A stretch of 64,000 nt of DNA, taken from contig NZ_CP129970.2 of NCBI RefSeq assembly GCF_030503895.2, positions 3,457,001 through 3,521,000 of the forward strand, in the 5' to 3' direction. A model generated the notes under the pieces. The model worked only from the letters and a program-made list of their open reading frames with translations, did not search any database and was not told the origin of the DNA. Within the stretch, counting starts at the first letter, position 1. The number at the start of each line of letters is the position of its first letter. Below, one piece after another: positions 28,210-38,099 of the stretch. The translations under genes and the position numbers were made by a program. The DNA is from Marivirga arenosa. GTDB taxonomy: Bacteria > Bacteroidota > Bacteroidia > Cytophagales > Cyclobacteriaceae.

Positions 28210-29445
28210 ATGGCGAATCATCACTTTGATTTAATTATAGTAGGCGCAGGTCCAGCTGGCTGTACCTGCGCTTATCAGTTAAGACATACAAAATTACGTA
28301 TTGCAGTAATTGATAAAGCCACATTTCCTAGGGATAAAATATGCGGTGACGCATTGAGTGCTGATGTAGTAAATCAGCTAGATCGGATGGATCCAACTTT
28401 AGTTGATTCATTTAAAAAATTCAATCAAAAACTTCCATCACAAGGCGTTAGTTTTTTTGCACCCAACGGACAAAAACTAGATATTCCCTTCACTAATCCT
28501 AATTTTGATGAAGCAGCAGGATATATTTCAAAACGCGTTGATTTTGATCAATTTATGTTTGATCAGATTAAAGACCAAGCTAATGTAGAACTATTCGTAA
28601 ATGAAAAAATAGAAAAGATTGAATATGAATCAGATTTGGTAAAGTTAGAAAGTAAGCTACACACTTTTACATCTAAGCTGATTATTGGAGCTGATGGAGC
28701 GTATTCAGTAGTAAATAAATATTTAGGAAATATTAAAGTTGAAAAAGAGCATTATTGTGCAGGTTTAAGGCAATACTATAAAAATGTGAATGGTTTTAAT
28801 GATCAAAATCACATTGAATTACATTTCTATAAAGAATTATTACCAGGTTATTTTTGGGTGTTTCCATTGCCAAATGGACAAGCAAATGTTGGTTTAGGTA
28901 TGTTATCAAGTGAGGTTAGTAAAAGACAGCTAAATTTAAAAAGTATTTTATACGACTTGATTCATAATCATCCCAATCTAAAGGATCGTTTTAAAAATGC
29001 TGAGCCAATTGAAGACATAAAAGGATTTGGATTACCAATAGGATCTAAGAAAAGAGCTATTTCGGGCAGACAATTTTTATTATTAGGCGATGCAGCTAGT
29101 TTGATAGACCCATTTACTGGAGAAGGCATTGGAAATGCTATCAGAAGTGGGAGAATAGCTGCTGAAGTAGTTGAGGAAGCTTTTTACAAAAATCGTTTTG
29201 ATTCTAAATACCTCCATAAATATGATCAGATCATTGAACATAAAATGCGTAATGAACTACGTATAAGCAGATCAATGCAGAAACTTTTAAAATATCCTAA
29301 ATTGTTCAATTTTGTAGTAAAAAAAGCTAACTCTAATTCATCCGTCAGGACCTTATTAACTTCAATGCTCGATAATGTGGATTTAAAGAAAGAACTAATA
29401 AAACCTAGATTCTATGTACAACTATTATTTGGAAGCTTAAAATAA
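28210..29445 (+). CDS. FAD-dependent geranylgeranyl-reductase-family oxidoreductase
   Basis: A flavoprotein with the N-terminal Rossmann motif LIIVGAGPAGCTCAYQL, a DKATFPRDKICGDALSADVV segment typical of geranylgeranyl reductase/halogenase-like monooxygenases, and the C-terminal FAD motif LLGDAASLIDPFTGEGIG. At 411 residues it is normal. It may reduce isoprenoid double bonds in quinone side chains or lipids, but the substrate cannot be assigned. It starts 16 bases after the broken barrel gene. Confidence 0.85.
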   Translation: MANHHFDLIIVGAGPAGCTCAYQLRHTKLRIAVIDKATFPRDKICGDALSADVVNQLDRMDPTLVDSFKKFNQKLPSQGVSFFAPNGQKLDIPFTNPNFDEAAGYISKRVDFDQFMFDQIKDQANVELFVNEKIEKIEYESDLVKLESKLHTFTSKLIIGADGAYSVVNKYLGNIKVEKEHYCAGLRQYYKNVNGFNDQNHIELHFYKELLPGYFWVFPLPNGQANVGLGMLSSEVSKRQLNLKSILYDLIHNHPNLKDRFKNAEPIEDIKGFGLPIGSKKRAISGRQFLLLGDAASLIDPFTGEGIGNAIRSGRIAAEVVEEAFYKNRFDSKYLHKYDQIIEHKMRNELRISRSMQKLLKYPKLFNFVVKKANSNSSVRTLLTSMLDNVDLKKELIKPRFYVQLLFGSLK

Positions 29446-29506
29446 TAGTCTAGTCTTATCACTTTGGCTTCTATATCCTTTGTCTACCTTAGGTTTAAAT
29501 AAAATC

Positions 29507-29514
29507 TAATTTTG
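29507..29514 (+). promoter_or_regulatory. Probable -7 box for the adhesin operon
   Basis: TAATTTTG matches TAnnTTTG, 76 bases before the GTG start of the HYR protein. I see no well-placed -33 TTG. Confidence 0.4.
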
Positions 29515-29590
29515 TTTTTTATTAAATCACTTTTACATAAATTACTTTTTATAATAATTTGAACATGAAAATATTTTAATTGCTCTCATA

Positions 29591-32500
29591 GTGCGTGTAA
29601 ATATAAAAATACCCATATTTTTCTTAATTTATTTTAGTCTTCATAGTGTTGATATTTATGGAGGAAATGAAAAAACGTTATATCCAATATTTGACGCGAA
29701 TATCTCATTTAGTAAAGTTGCTCCCACGATTTCTGATTGTCCTCCAGATAAGGAAACACAAATAGTTAATTCATGTTCTGTCCCAGTAAGCTGGACTGAA
29801 CCAACCGCAACCGACCCTAGTGGGATTAAATCAGTTACCAAATCCCATAACCCTGGTGATGATTTCCAAGTAGGCATCACCACAGTTACCTATACCTTTA
29901 CTAATAATAATGACGTGCAATCCAGTTGTAGCTTTGATGTTACTGTTAAATATAAATTCTTTGATCTGCCAAACAATCAGACCATAGATATTTCCAGTGG
30001 TTGTAATACTCAAGTATTTTGGGGCGAACCATCAAATTGTGGGATCAGTGTTTCTTCCAATATACCCTCTGGAGTTTCTTTTCCTATTGGGACTACTACT
30101 GTAACTTATACTGCTACTCGGGCTGGCTTTTTTCCTGATGATGAAGCATCCTTTACTGTGACGGTCAATGATAATGTAGACCCTTCATTTACTAGCTGCC
30201 CTAACGATATAACAATTGATGCAAATCAAAATTGTGAAGCTACAGGGAATTGGAGCTTACCTGTTGCTAGTGATAATTGTGATTCTTCTCCTAATTTAAC
30301 TTCTAATTTTAATCCTGGTGATGTATTTCCTTTGGGAACTACAACTGTTACTTATACTGCTACTGATGAGGGGGGTAATACTGCTCAGTGTTCCTTTAAT
30401 GTTACAGTAGAAGATAATAGTCCACCAACTTTTAACAATTTACCCACTGAAATCCGTGTTGTGGCAGAGGGAAATTGTACTGCTATTGCAACTTGGCCTG
30501 GCGTAACGGCTTCTGATAATTGTGATTCAAATGTCGATATTTCAAGTAATATCAATTCTGGAACTTCTTTTATATTGGGAACTACTGCCATAAATTATAC
30601 GGCTATAGATGATGCAGGAAATGTCGCAAATGCGAGTTTTAATGTTATAGTGGAAGACAATACTTCACCCACAGTTTTAAGTTGTCCTGGAGATATAACA
30701 GTATCTGCTGATGGCGATTGCTCTGCGGTTGCAAGATGGAGTTTACCCACTTTCGATGATAACTGTGATAATGATCTTAGCATTACATCAAATCATAATC
30801 CTGGTGAGGCCTTTTTGTTAGGTTCAACTACAGTTACCTATACTGCTGAAGATGATGCAGGAAATAGTATTGATTGTAGTTTTCAAGTAACAGTTATTGA
30901 TGATACTGCTCCAAGCATTGAGCCACTCAATGATATAACAGTTTCTACTTCTGGTGATGGATGTCAAGCGATTGTAAGCTGGGATCCCATCATTATTTCG
31001 GATAATTGCAGCAGCTCAATTACAGCGGATACTTCTCCTAGTTCAGGTGATATATTTTCTTTAGGAGAAACCGTTGTAACCGTTACGGCAACAGATGAAG
31101 CAGGTAATCAAAGTACCTCAAATTTTTCAGTATTTGTCGAAGATAATACTGCAGCGGTAGTTAATAATTGTCCTCAGGATATAGTAATCAGTAGCAATGC
31201 CAATTGTACAGCAACAGCAACATGGTCTTCACCAGTATTTACTGATAACTGTGATGCAAATCTAACCATAAGTTCTTCTCATCAGTCTGGAGATGTTTTT
31301 CCATTAGGAACTACATTAGTTACATATTCTGCAATTGATAAAGCAGGGAACTCAATTAGTTGTAGTTTTAATGTGATAGTAGAAGATAGGTCTGCACCAG
31401 TTTTTGCTGCTTGTGTAAATGACATTATAATTACAGCAAATCAGAATTGTGGAGCAATTGTAGAATGGACTGAACCTACTTTATCTGATAATTGTAGCAC
31501 TGAATTTAATATTGGAAGTAATTATAATTCTGGTGATTTATTTCTTGTAGGAACAACTGAAGTTATTTACTCAGCAACGGATCAAGCAGGAAACACTAGT
31601 AGTTGTAGTTTTAATGTTATAGTAGAAGACAATTCTAACCCTACTGTTGCCTTTTGCCCTGCCAATAGAGTTATAAATATTAATGAGAATTGTAATGGAA
31701 TAGCCAATTGGGAAACTCCAATCTTTAATGATTGTACTAATCTGACTATCAGCAGTAATTTTAATGTAGGAGATGTATTACCATTGGGAACCAACTTAAT
31801 TGAATATACGGCAACTGATGTAAATGGTGCAACAGCTTTATGTTCTTTTACGGTTGAAGTTGTCGATCAGAATCCGCCTGTAATTGAAGACTGTCCTGAA
31901 GATATAGTGATTAGTGCTGCAAGTACTTGTGATGCTACAGTGGAATGGACTGAACCCACTGCATCGGACTATTGCTCTAGTATCACCTTTGATTCTAATT
32001 ATGAACCAGGAGCGACTTTTCCATTGGGTGTAACCACTGTTGAATATACGTTTACAGATACAAATGGTAATAGTAGTATTTGTAGTTTTTCAATCAATGT
32101 AATAGATGATTCTGAGTTGATAATAGAAAACTGTCCAGATGATATTATTATTCAGGCTGATAATGATCAAGGAACTGCCAATGTGGATTGGACCGAGCCT
32201 TCTATTCAAGCTTCTGAATGCTCTGAAATTTCTATTGAATCAAATTTTAAACCTGGTGATCTATTTGAATTAGGAACCACTGAAGTAGTTTATTCCTTTG
32301 AAAGAGAAGATAGTGAACCTATAAATTGCTCATTTAACGTAACAGTTGAGCCAGCAGAATTACAAATTGAAATTAGTCAGATCATTAGCCCAAATGGCGA
32401 TAATCAAAATGACACATGGATTATAGAAGGCATAGAAAAATTTCCTGATAATCAAGTGGTCATTGTGGATAGATGGGGGACTGAGATATATTCAGTGAGG

Positions 32501-32644
32501 GGTTATAATAATCATGAAACCGTATGGGATGGACGAAATAGAAATGGTGATCTTGTAGCTAGAGGTACTTATTATTTTTTTATCACAGTTCGAAACAATG
32601 AAAATGTTTTAAATGAAAAAGGCTTTATTGAAATTTTAAGGTGA
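29591..32644 (+). CDS. Large secreted HYR-repeat adhesin with type IX sorting domain
   Basis: An N-terminal signal peptide (about 1-25), then eleven tandem HYR (hyalin-repeat, Ig-like) domains of 78-83 residues with recurring cores such as FPLGTTTVTYTATD and a conserved Cys pair. It ends in a gliding-motility-associated C-terminal (type-B T9SS) domain containing SPNGDNQNDTW and VVIVDRWGTEIY. The protein should be secreted by the type IX system and held at the cell surface. The PorP/SprF-family gene 45 bases downstream fits, because type-B proteins need a partner of that kind. The start is the GTG at 29591. Confidence 0.9.
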   Translation: MRVNIKIPIFFLIYFSLHSVDIYGGNEKTLYPIFDANISFSKVAPTISDCPPDKETQIVNSCSVPVSWTEPTATDPSGIKSVTKSHNPGDDFQVGITTVTYTFTNNNDVQSSCSFDVTVKYKFFDLPNNQTIDISSGCNTQVFWGEPSNCGISVSSNIPSGVSFPIGTTTVTYTATRAGFFPDDEASFTVTVNDNVDPSFTSCPNDITIDANQNCEATGNWSLPVASDNCDSSPNLTSNFNPGDVFPLGTTTVTYTATDEGGNTAQCSFNVTVEDNSPPTFNNLPTEIRVVAEGNCTAIATWPGVTASDNCDSNVDISSNINSGTSFILGTTAINYTAIDDAGNVANASFNVIVEDNTSPTVLSCPGDITVSADGDCSAVARWSLPTFDDNCDNDLSITSNHNPGEAFLLGSTTVTYTAEDDAGNSIDCSFQVTVIDDTAPSIEPLNDITVSTSGDGCQAIVSWDPIIISDNCSSSITADTSPSSGDIFSLGETVVTVTATDEAGNQSTSNFSVFVEDNTAAVVNNCPQDIVISSNANCTATATWSSPVFTDNCDANLTISSSHQSGDVFPLGTTLVTYSAIDKAGNSISCSFNVIVEDRSAPVFAACVNDIIITANQNCGAIVEWTEPTLSDNCSTEFNIGSNYNSGDLFLVGTTEVIYSATDQAGNTSSCSFNVIVEDNSNPTVAFCPANRVININENCNGIANWETPIFNDCTNLTISSNFNVGDVLPLGTNLIEYTATDVNGATALCSFTVEVVDQNPPVIEDCPEDIVISAASTCDATVEWTEPTASDYCSSITFDSNYEPGATFPLGVTTVEYTFTDTNGNSSICSFSINVIDDSELIIENCPDDIIIQADNDQGTANVDWTEPSIQASECSEISIESNFKPGDLFELGTTEVVYSFEREDSEPINCSFNVTVEPAELQIEISQIISPNGDNQNDTWIIEGIEKFPDNQVVIVDRWGTEIYSVRGYNNHETVWDGRNRNGDLVARGTYYFFITVRNNENVLNEKGFIEILR
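29717..32352 (+). repeat. Eleven tandem HYR-domain coding repeats
   Basis: Each unit encodes a Cys-Pro-x-Asp-Ile opening, a Trp-x-x-Pro middle strand, a DNC motif and a G-T-T-x-V-x-Y-T-A strand. Units are related at protein level but clearly diverged at DNA level, so recent expansion is not evident. The first two, the ninth and the last are the most divergent. Confidence 0.8.
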
Positions 32645-32689
32645 TGTGTTTATGATCATTATCTAAAGTTTCATTCTAAGAAATTTATT

Positions 32690-33625
32690 ATGAATTTAAA
32701 TAACAATGTAGTATATAATAGATCAATACTTATTATGATCATAATAAGCATTTGGGCTAGTATGTATGCTAATGCACAACAGGGCGTACAGTATACTCAA
32801 TATATGTATGATGGATCTCTTATAAATCCTGCTTATGCGGGGGCAAGCGAAGCCTTGAGCATTTCCTTATTGCATAGAGACCAATGGACAGGATTGGAAG
32901 GAGCACCACAGTCTCAAACCTTGTCAGCTCACACACTTTTCAAAAATCCTCATTTAGGAACTGGATTAATGATCCACAGAGAAAGTATTGGAGTTCATTC
33001 AAATGTTACAATAGCGAGTAATTTCGCTTACCATTTAAAGGTTGGAAAAGACAAAATACTTTCATTTGGATTAAAAGCGGGAATGCTGAATGTGAATTCT
33101 AATTATCAGTCAATACAAAATAGTAATCCAGACCCCTCGGTAAATGATGATAGTTTTTCTGGTACAGACTTTAACGCAGGTTTTGGCTTTTATTATCGAA
33201 GTAAATACCTTGAAACGGGTTATTCAATTCCTTCTATAATTAATCGCAGCATTAACATTAATGATTCCATAACATTAGATCCCATCAATCTAAACCATTT
33301 AATTTTTAGTCAAGTACATATTCCTTTAGGGAATAACTTTAAATTAAGCCCTGGTTTTTTGATCAAATGCTTTTCAGGCACATCCCTAAGTTATGATATT
33401 AACTTTTTAACTTCCTACAAAGAGGTGCTATCTGCTGGGGTTTCCTATCGAAAGGAAGAATCAGTTGATTTTTTATTAAAGTTTAATGTATCGCCTCAAT
33501 TTCAACTTGCCTATGCTTATGATATGCCTATTGGAACGGTTAGTAATTTATCTCAGGCTTCAAATGAAATAATGTTGCGATATATTTTTAAGTTCAGCTA
33601 TGATAATGTCAATTCTCCTCAATGA
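32690..33625 (+). CDS. PorP/SprF family outer-membrane protein
   Basis: A type IX secretion-associated barrel. After the signal peptide comes the family signature QGVQYTQYMYDGSLINPAYAG and LLHRDQWTGLEGAPQSQTL. Members of this family pair with type-B secreted proteins, as SprF does with the adhesin SprB. It is encoded right after the HYR adhesin and overlaps the next gene by 4 bases, so the three form an operon. Confidence 0.93.
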   Translation: MNLNNNVVYNRSILIMIIISIWASMYANAQQGVQYTQYMYDGSLINPAYAGASEALSISLLHRDQWTGLEGAPQSQTLSAHTLFKNPHLGTGLMIHRESIGVHSNVTIASNFAYHLKVGKDKILSFGLKAGMLNVNSNYQSIQNSNPDPSVNDDSFSGTDFNAGFGFYYRSKYLETGYSIPSIINRSININDSITLDPINLNHLIFSQVHIPLGNNFKLSPGFLIKCFSGTSLSYDINFLTSYKEVLSAGVSYRKEESVDFLLKFNVSPQFQLAYAYDMPIGTVSNLSQASNEIMLRYIFKFSYDNVNSPQ

Positions 33626-35283
33626 TGAAGGCTAAAAGAAAAACTTTTATTACCAATACGAAACTATATATTTCTTTATTGGGTATCCTATTTTCTCTTT
33701 TATGCATTACTACTATTCATGCACAAGAATCGGTATTTTCAGCATTTAAATATTCTGTTCAAGATGCGGATAAAGCTTTTATAGCAGGTAATTATCAAAA
33801 GGCATTAGAGATATATGAAGTAATTAATAAACAGAAAGGTGCTCCTGAAAATATAGAATTACGATTAGCTAGAAGCTATTATTTTACTTATCAATACCAG
33901 AAAGCTGTCCAGTTTTATAAGTCCTTTGAAAAAAAGAAACAGGAATTCCCTATAGATGATTATTACTATTATGCTGAAGCATTAATGATAACAGGGGATA
34001 TTGTAAATGCTCTTGAGTATTATAAATTATGTTTGGAAAATAGACCTAATAATGAATTATATAGTGAAAGGATATGGAGACTTAATAATTTGTCGTATTT
34101 GTATGAGGATTCCTCAAAGAATATTACGCATTTCTCTAATATCAATACTAATTATAGTGAATTACAAATGCTAAAATCTGCAACTAATGAGGTAATGTAT
34201 ATTTCAAACAGTCCTTCGGTAAGTCTTTTTAAGAAAATTGATGTAAAAGAAAATGCCGGGTTCTATACCTTAAAGCAGAATAGAACCTATGCAGATCCAT
34301 TTTCAATTGTTGCTCTTAATTACGAAGACCAAAAAACAATCGGTGGCCATTTAAATACTCCATTTCATATTAGCTCCATAAGTCTATACAATAATGGGAA
34401 TTCAATGGCTTATACTGCTTCCGCAAATCAAAAAAATAATGCGGGAAATTTTCCTCTTCAATTATATTTTGCTGATAAAATTAAAGGTAAATGGAAAATG
34501 ACAAATGCTTTCCAATTCAATAACTCAAACTTTGATATTTCAGAGGTGTGGATCAGTGAAGATGGAAAGAAATTGATATTTAGTGCTAATTTTAAAGATA
34601 GCTTTGGGGGAAAAGACCTTTATCAATCTGAAAAAAATGAAAAGGGCTGGACTAAGCCTGTTAATATTGGAAATGAGGTTAATACTGAGCGTGACGAGCG
34701 TTTCCCGTATCTTCAGGGCTCAACTTTATATTTTTCATCAAATGGGCATTCCGGCTTAGGTGGCTTTGATATATATAGGTATAAAACAAATCAAAACGGA
34801 ATGAAAGAAATTGAAAACCTAGGTTATCCTATCAATTCAAATTTTGATGAAATATCCTTTACAATTGACAGCTTGGGACAGGAGGGATTTCTAAGTTCAA
34901 ACAGAAAAAATAAAGGATTTGATTATGATATATATGAATTTGCACTCGATTTACAAAGCTACCCTATGTCAGTAGAAGGTAATGTTAAATTTATTGAGCA
35001 TAATTGGATGGACTCAACCGAATTAGAGACATTACCTAATGTAAAAATGGAGTTAATCGATTTAACCAAAAATGTGGTAGTTGCAACTACAAGTACTGAT
35101 TCAAAAGGTAATTTTAAATTGAGAGTACCTTTCTACAGTAGGTTCAAGATCAGAATAATTGGTAATGATTTAGATGGTCTGGTAAGTTTTGAAGTACCAA
35201 AGTTTGCGAAACAGGATTTAAGTTACGAAATAGTTGTGGTGAATGATGATTTCAAAAATACAATTCCAAGAAATGCAGAATAA
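33622..35283 (+). CDS. TPR and PD40 beta-propeller protein, PorE-like but without OmpA domain
   Basis: A signal peptide, TPR-like repeats (about 40-165), a PD40/WD40-like propeller (about 190-440, with ISEDGKKLIFSANF, GGKDLYQSEKNEKG and SSNGHSGLGGFDIY blades), and a C-terminal carboxypeptidase-regulatory-like beta domain (about 455-540). PorE-type proteins continue with an OmpA peptidoglycan-binding domain, but this one ends at 553 without it. It overlaps its upstream and downstream neighbours, which indicates translational coupling. It is probably a periplasmic partner of the PorP-type barrel. Confidence 0.8.
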   Translation: MMKAKRKTFITNTKLYISLLGILFSLLCITTIHAQESVFSAFKYSVQDADKAFIAGNYQKALEIYEVINKQKGAPENIELRLARSYYFTYQYQKAVQFYKSFEKKKQEFPIDDYYYYAEALMITGDIVNALEYYKLCLENRPNNELYSERIWRLNNLSYLYEDSSKNITHFSNINTNYSELQMLKSATNEVMYISNSPSVSLFKKIDVKENAGFYTLKQNRTYADPFSIVALNYEDQKTIGGHLNTPFHISSISLYNNGNSMAYTASANQKNNAGNFPLQLYFADKIKGKWKMTNAFQFNNSNFDISEVWISEDGKKLIFSANFKDSFGGKDLYQSEKNEKGWTKPVNIGNEVNTERDERFPYLQGSTLYFSSNGHSGLGGFDIYRYKTNQNGMKEIENLGYPINSNFDEISFTIDSLGQEGFLSSNRKNKGFDYDIYEFALDLQSYPMSVEGNVKFIEHNWMDSTELETLPNVKMELIDLTKNVVVATTSTDSKGNFKLRVPFYSRFKIRIIGNDLDGLVSFEVPKFAKQDLSYEIVVVNDDFKNTIPRNAE

Positions 35284-37351
35284 ATTAATTGATGACCATA
35301 AAATCTATATCCTCCCCAAAGCTTTTCTAATTTTATTTTTAGTAATTCTCTTTTCAAATTCTTATAGTCTTCTGGCTCAAAATACTCAGGTAATACAAGT
35401 AAAAACATTCACAGAAAGCCTTCAGCCGTATCCGAATTTAAGCATTTCCATTAATAATAGGGATTTTACCGACCTTAATGAGAAAGCTGTTATTTTTATC
35501 AATTTACCTTCAGATGAAATCCCGATTAAATCAATTAAACTGAAAGATGAATTATTAGAAGTAGCTTCATGGAATCTTAGCAAAGGTACACTTGAAGTAA
35601 TAATCAGGAAAAAAAGCTACATAGATAAAAAAATTAAGGTAATTGATGTAAATGATAATATTTTAGTAGATCTAAATATTACATATAACGGTAAAAAGTC
35701 CATAACTAAGCAAACTGATCAGGATGGATATGTAACCATTCCCTTAGGATTAAATGAACGAATTGCATCTAAAAATCAATTCGTTATTAAAAATTTTGAT
35801 ATCATTAGCTTTAGAAATTTAGAAACTCCAATACTTACCATAAAAAAGGTAGAGATAGCAAATAGTAAGGATGATTCTCCGATACCGGAAAATAATGTTA
35901 GAATTTCTCAAGCTTCGGAACAGATTTCAAGTCAAAGTATAGATACCTTATCAAACTTAATATCATTTTATAATTTATTAAATACAATAAGAAAGTCTGA
36001 GATTGATACTCGTACACAAGCACGGCTTGATAGCAAATTCAATGAGTTATTGAGTAGAATGAATAATGGTTCTTCAAACACTACTAATGAGCTGCTTAAT
36101 GAAATCTCTGATTCGACCATTGTGCAGGAAGATATCGATATACTATTGGAGCAAGCTAGAAGTGATAATAAAGAAATGTCTCGGAAGAGAATCATTTTAG
36201 AGGATAAGATTCAAATTGTAAGGGATAAACTTAATGTTGGATTTGAAAATATGACAGAGGAATCAAAAGAATCCTTGTTATCGGAGATCGAAGCTTTAGA
36301 AATTTTGCTGAAAGAAAATAAAGATGAGTTTAATGAAAATTTAAATTCCTACTTAACCGTTATAACCGAATTAAAAAGAAGGTTTTTTGATCTTCAAGAA
36401 TTAGAATCAAAACTAACCGAAAGTGAAAAAGAAAGGTTAAAAGAAAAGAAACTATACCAAGAGCGTCTATTAATCACCTTTGGTGTCGTCTTTATTTTTT
36501 CGTTGCTCATCATATTACTTTTCTATTTCAGAGCTCGTCTTAAAAAGCAGAAACAGGCTCTAATAGAAGCTAATAAAGTAGTTAAATTGACTAATGAAAA
36601 TTTAGAAAATATAGTTTCAGAACGTACATATCTTCTGAACAAAACCTTTAAAGAACTTGATACAGTATTGTATAAAGCATCTCACGATTTAAGAGCCCCT
36701 TTAAGTTCCATCGCTGGCATAAGTAATCTGATTAACAGGGAAACAAATAATGTCGAATTGACTAATCTATTATTCAAAACCAATAATAGAATGGATAAAC
36801 TACTTAAAAAACTAAGTACAGTAAGTGAAATCCATCAACCGGGTCAATTTGAAGAAATTATTATCTCTGATATCGTTAAAAGAATTATGGATTCCTTTCA
36901 GGAAATAATTAAGGAGAGGAATATTGATTTTAATCTTCAGATCGATGTTCCTAAAAATGTATTGAGTATTTCAAAATTAGTTGAAGTAAGTATTTACCAT
37001 TTGATAGAAAACGCATTATATTTTTCATGGGTAGATAATAATCAACAGCCAAGAGTTGAATTAAATATTCAATTAGAGGATAACGCTTTAAAAATAAAAG
37101 TCTCTGATAATGGAGTAGGTGTGGATAAAAATATTGAACCTAAACTTTTCGAAATGTTCCATGTGGGAAGTGAATATTCTGATGGAAATGGATTAGGATT
37201 ATATATTGTACAAAAATCAGCTGAATTGCTAAACGGCAAAGTTTATTATGAAAATACCCAGGATGGTTTAACCACTTTTACAGTTATTTTACCCACAGAT
37301 GGTAAAGGAAGCAATACGCTTGAATATCTGGGAAGTCTTAATCATAATTAG
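35273..37351 (+). CDS. Histidine kinase coupled to the PorP/adhesin operon
   Basis: From ATG 35273 the protein has a signal peptide ending SNSYSLLAQ, an extracytoplasmic region (two small beta domains, then helices), a coiled coil, a membrane helix (LLITFGVVFIFSLLIILLFY), then the DHp H-box YKASHDLRAPLSSIAGISNL and a full ATPase domain (YHLIENALYFSW, SDNGVGVDKN, GNGLGLYI). The start at 35243 is also possible, but it lengthens the overlap with the upstream gene and adds a polar stretch before the signal peptide. No response regulator is adjacent. The operon suggests it senses the state of the surface adhesin machinery. Confidence 0.85.
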   Translation: MQNKLIDDHKIYILPKAFLILFLVILFSNSYSLLAQNTQVIQVKTFTESLQPYPNLSISINNRDFTDLNEKAVIFINLPSDEIPIKSIKLKDELLEVASWNLSKGTLEVIIRKKSYIDKKIKVIDVNDNILVDLNITYNGKKSITKQTDQDGYVTIPLGLNERIASKNQFVIKNFDIISFRNLETPILTIKKVEIANSKDDSPIPENNVRISQASEQISSQSIDTLSNLISFYNLLNTIRKSEIDTRTQARLDSKFNELLSRMNNGSSNTTNELLNEISDSTIVQEDIDILLEQARSDNKEMSRKRIILEDKIQIVRDKLNVGFENMTEESKESLLSEIEALEILLKENKDEFNENLNSYLTVITELKRRFFDLQELESKLTESEKERLKEKKLYQERLLITFGVVFIFSLLIILLFYFRARLKKQKQALIEANKVVKLTNENLENIVSERTYLLNKTFKELDTVLYKASHDLRAPLSSIAGISNLINRETNNVELTNLLFKTNNRMDKLLKKLSTVSEIHQPGQFEEIIISDIVKRIMDSFQEIIKERNIDFNLQIDVPKNVLSISKLVEVSIYHLIENALYFSWVDNNQQPRVELNIQLEDNALKIKVSDNGVGVDKNIEPKLFEMFHVGSEYSDGNGLGLYIVQKSAELLNGKVYYENTQDGLTTFTVILPTDGKGSNTLEYLGSLNHN

Positions 37352-37382
37352 ATCTAGAAATCTTTTTGGTCGCTAACATAGA

Positions 37383-37408
37383 TTGTTCGATTATAGCTGC
37401 TAATTTTG
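37383..37408 (+). promoter_or_regulatory. Promoter of small gene 37433
   Basis: TAATTTTG (37401-37408) matches TAnnTTTG. A TTG at 37383-37385 is 15 bases upstream, slightly closer than usual. Confidence 0.45.
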
Positions 37409-37432
37409 GATATAATTAATTAGAAAAACCTA

Positions 37433-37684
37433 ATGTTTGACGGAGCAGCTTTTCCTAAACCCTTAGAAGAAGAGATATTTGAACAATGGCTTGAAAATGG
37501 TCGTGAAAGTAAAATTGGTTATAAGTATATGCTCATTATCTGGGATAATTATGATGATGCATATAATCCGGTTTATGTAGAAGAAAGAGAAAATATCAAT
37601 CGATTTGAACGTTATGAGAATTCAACAGGAAGAGAATCTCTGGTAGCGGCTTATGATTTATATTCAGAGAGTAGGGTAGGTTAA
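37433..37684 (+). CDS. Small hypothetical acidic protein
   Basis: 83 residues starting MFDGAAFPKPLEEEIFEQWL, acidic, rich in Tyr, Glu and Asn, with no signal peptide. A well-placed -7 box lies 25 bases upstream and the frame shows normal codon use. I do not recognise the family. Confidence 0.6.
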   Translation: MFDGAAFPKPLEEEIFEQWLENGRESKIGYKYMLIIWDNYDDAYNPVYVEERENINRFERYENSTGRESLVAAYDLYSESRVG

Positions 37685-37705
37685 TTCATACCTATTTTAT
37701 TACCC

Positions 37706-37885
37706 TTATGCACTGGAAATAATATGTTGGAGCTCTTCAATTTCTTTCTGCTTATTATCAAGTTCTTTTCTCTTCGAATCCAAAGGACCACCTTTTAGCT
37801 CATCTAATTCGAGAGACAATTTGTACATTTTATCTTCTAGTACTTCCAAAAGTACGTTTTTATATTTTATATCGATCTTTATCAT
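37706..37885 (-). CDS. Small hypothetical coiled-coil protein
   Basis: From the ATG at 37885 the protein is 59 residues, starting MIKIDIKYKNVLLEVLEDKM and continuing as a Lys/Glu/Leu heptad-like helix. The frame extends to 37969 (87 residues), but the extra N-terminus looks like translated spacer. It faces the preceding gene with 21 bases between stops. No family is recognised. Confidence 0.5.
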   Translation of the reverse strand: MIKIDIKYKNVLLEVLEDKMYKLSLELDELKGGPLDSKRKELDNKQKEIEELQHIISSA

Positions 37886-38099
37886 TCTATCAACAAATAA
37901 TGTAATTAATACTATATACGATGATTTGTCTTGATTTGGTGATGATTTATTTAATAAAATATCAATCAAAATAAATATTTATCATTGTTTGAATTATCAA
38001 TTCGACCATAAGAACAGAAATTGCACCAAAAAAGGATTTTATATGCAATAAATGAACTTTAAATTAATAACTTAATACATAAAACATATATTTATCTTA

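Noticed and set aside
37886-37969. N-terminal extension of the small minus-strand protein
   Set aside because: The added 28 residues look like spacer translation, and the ATG at 37885 gives a coherent coiled-coil protein.
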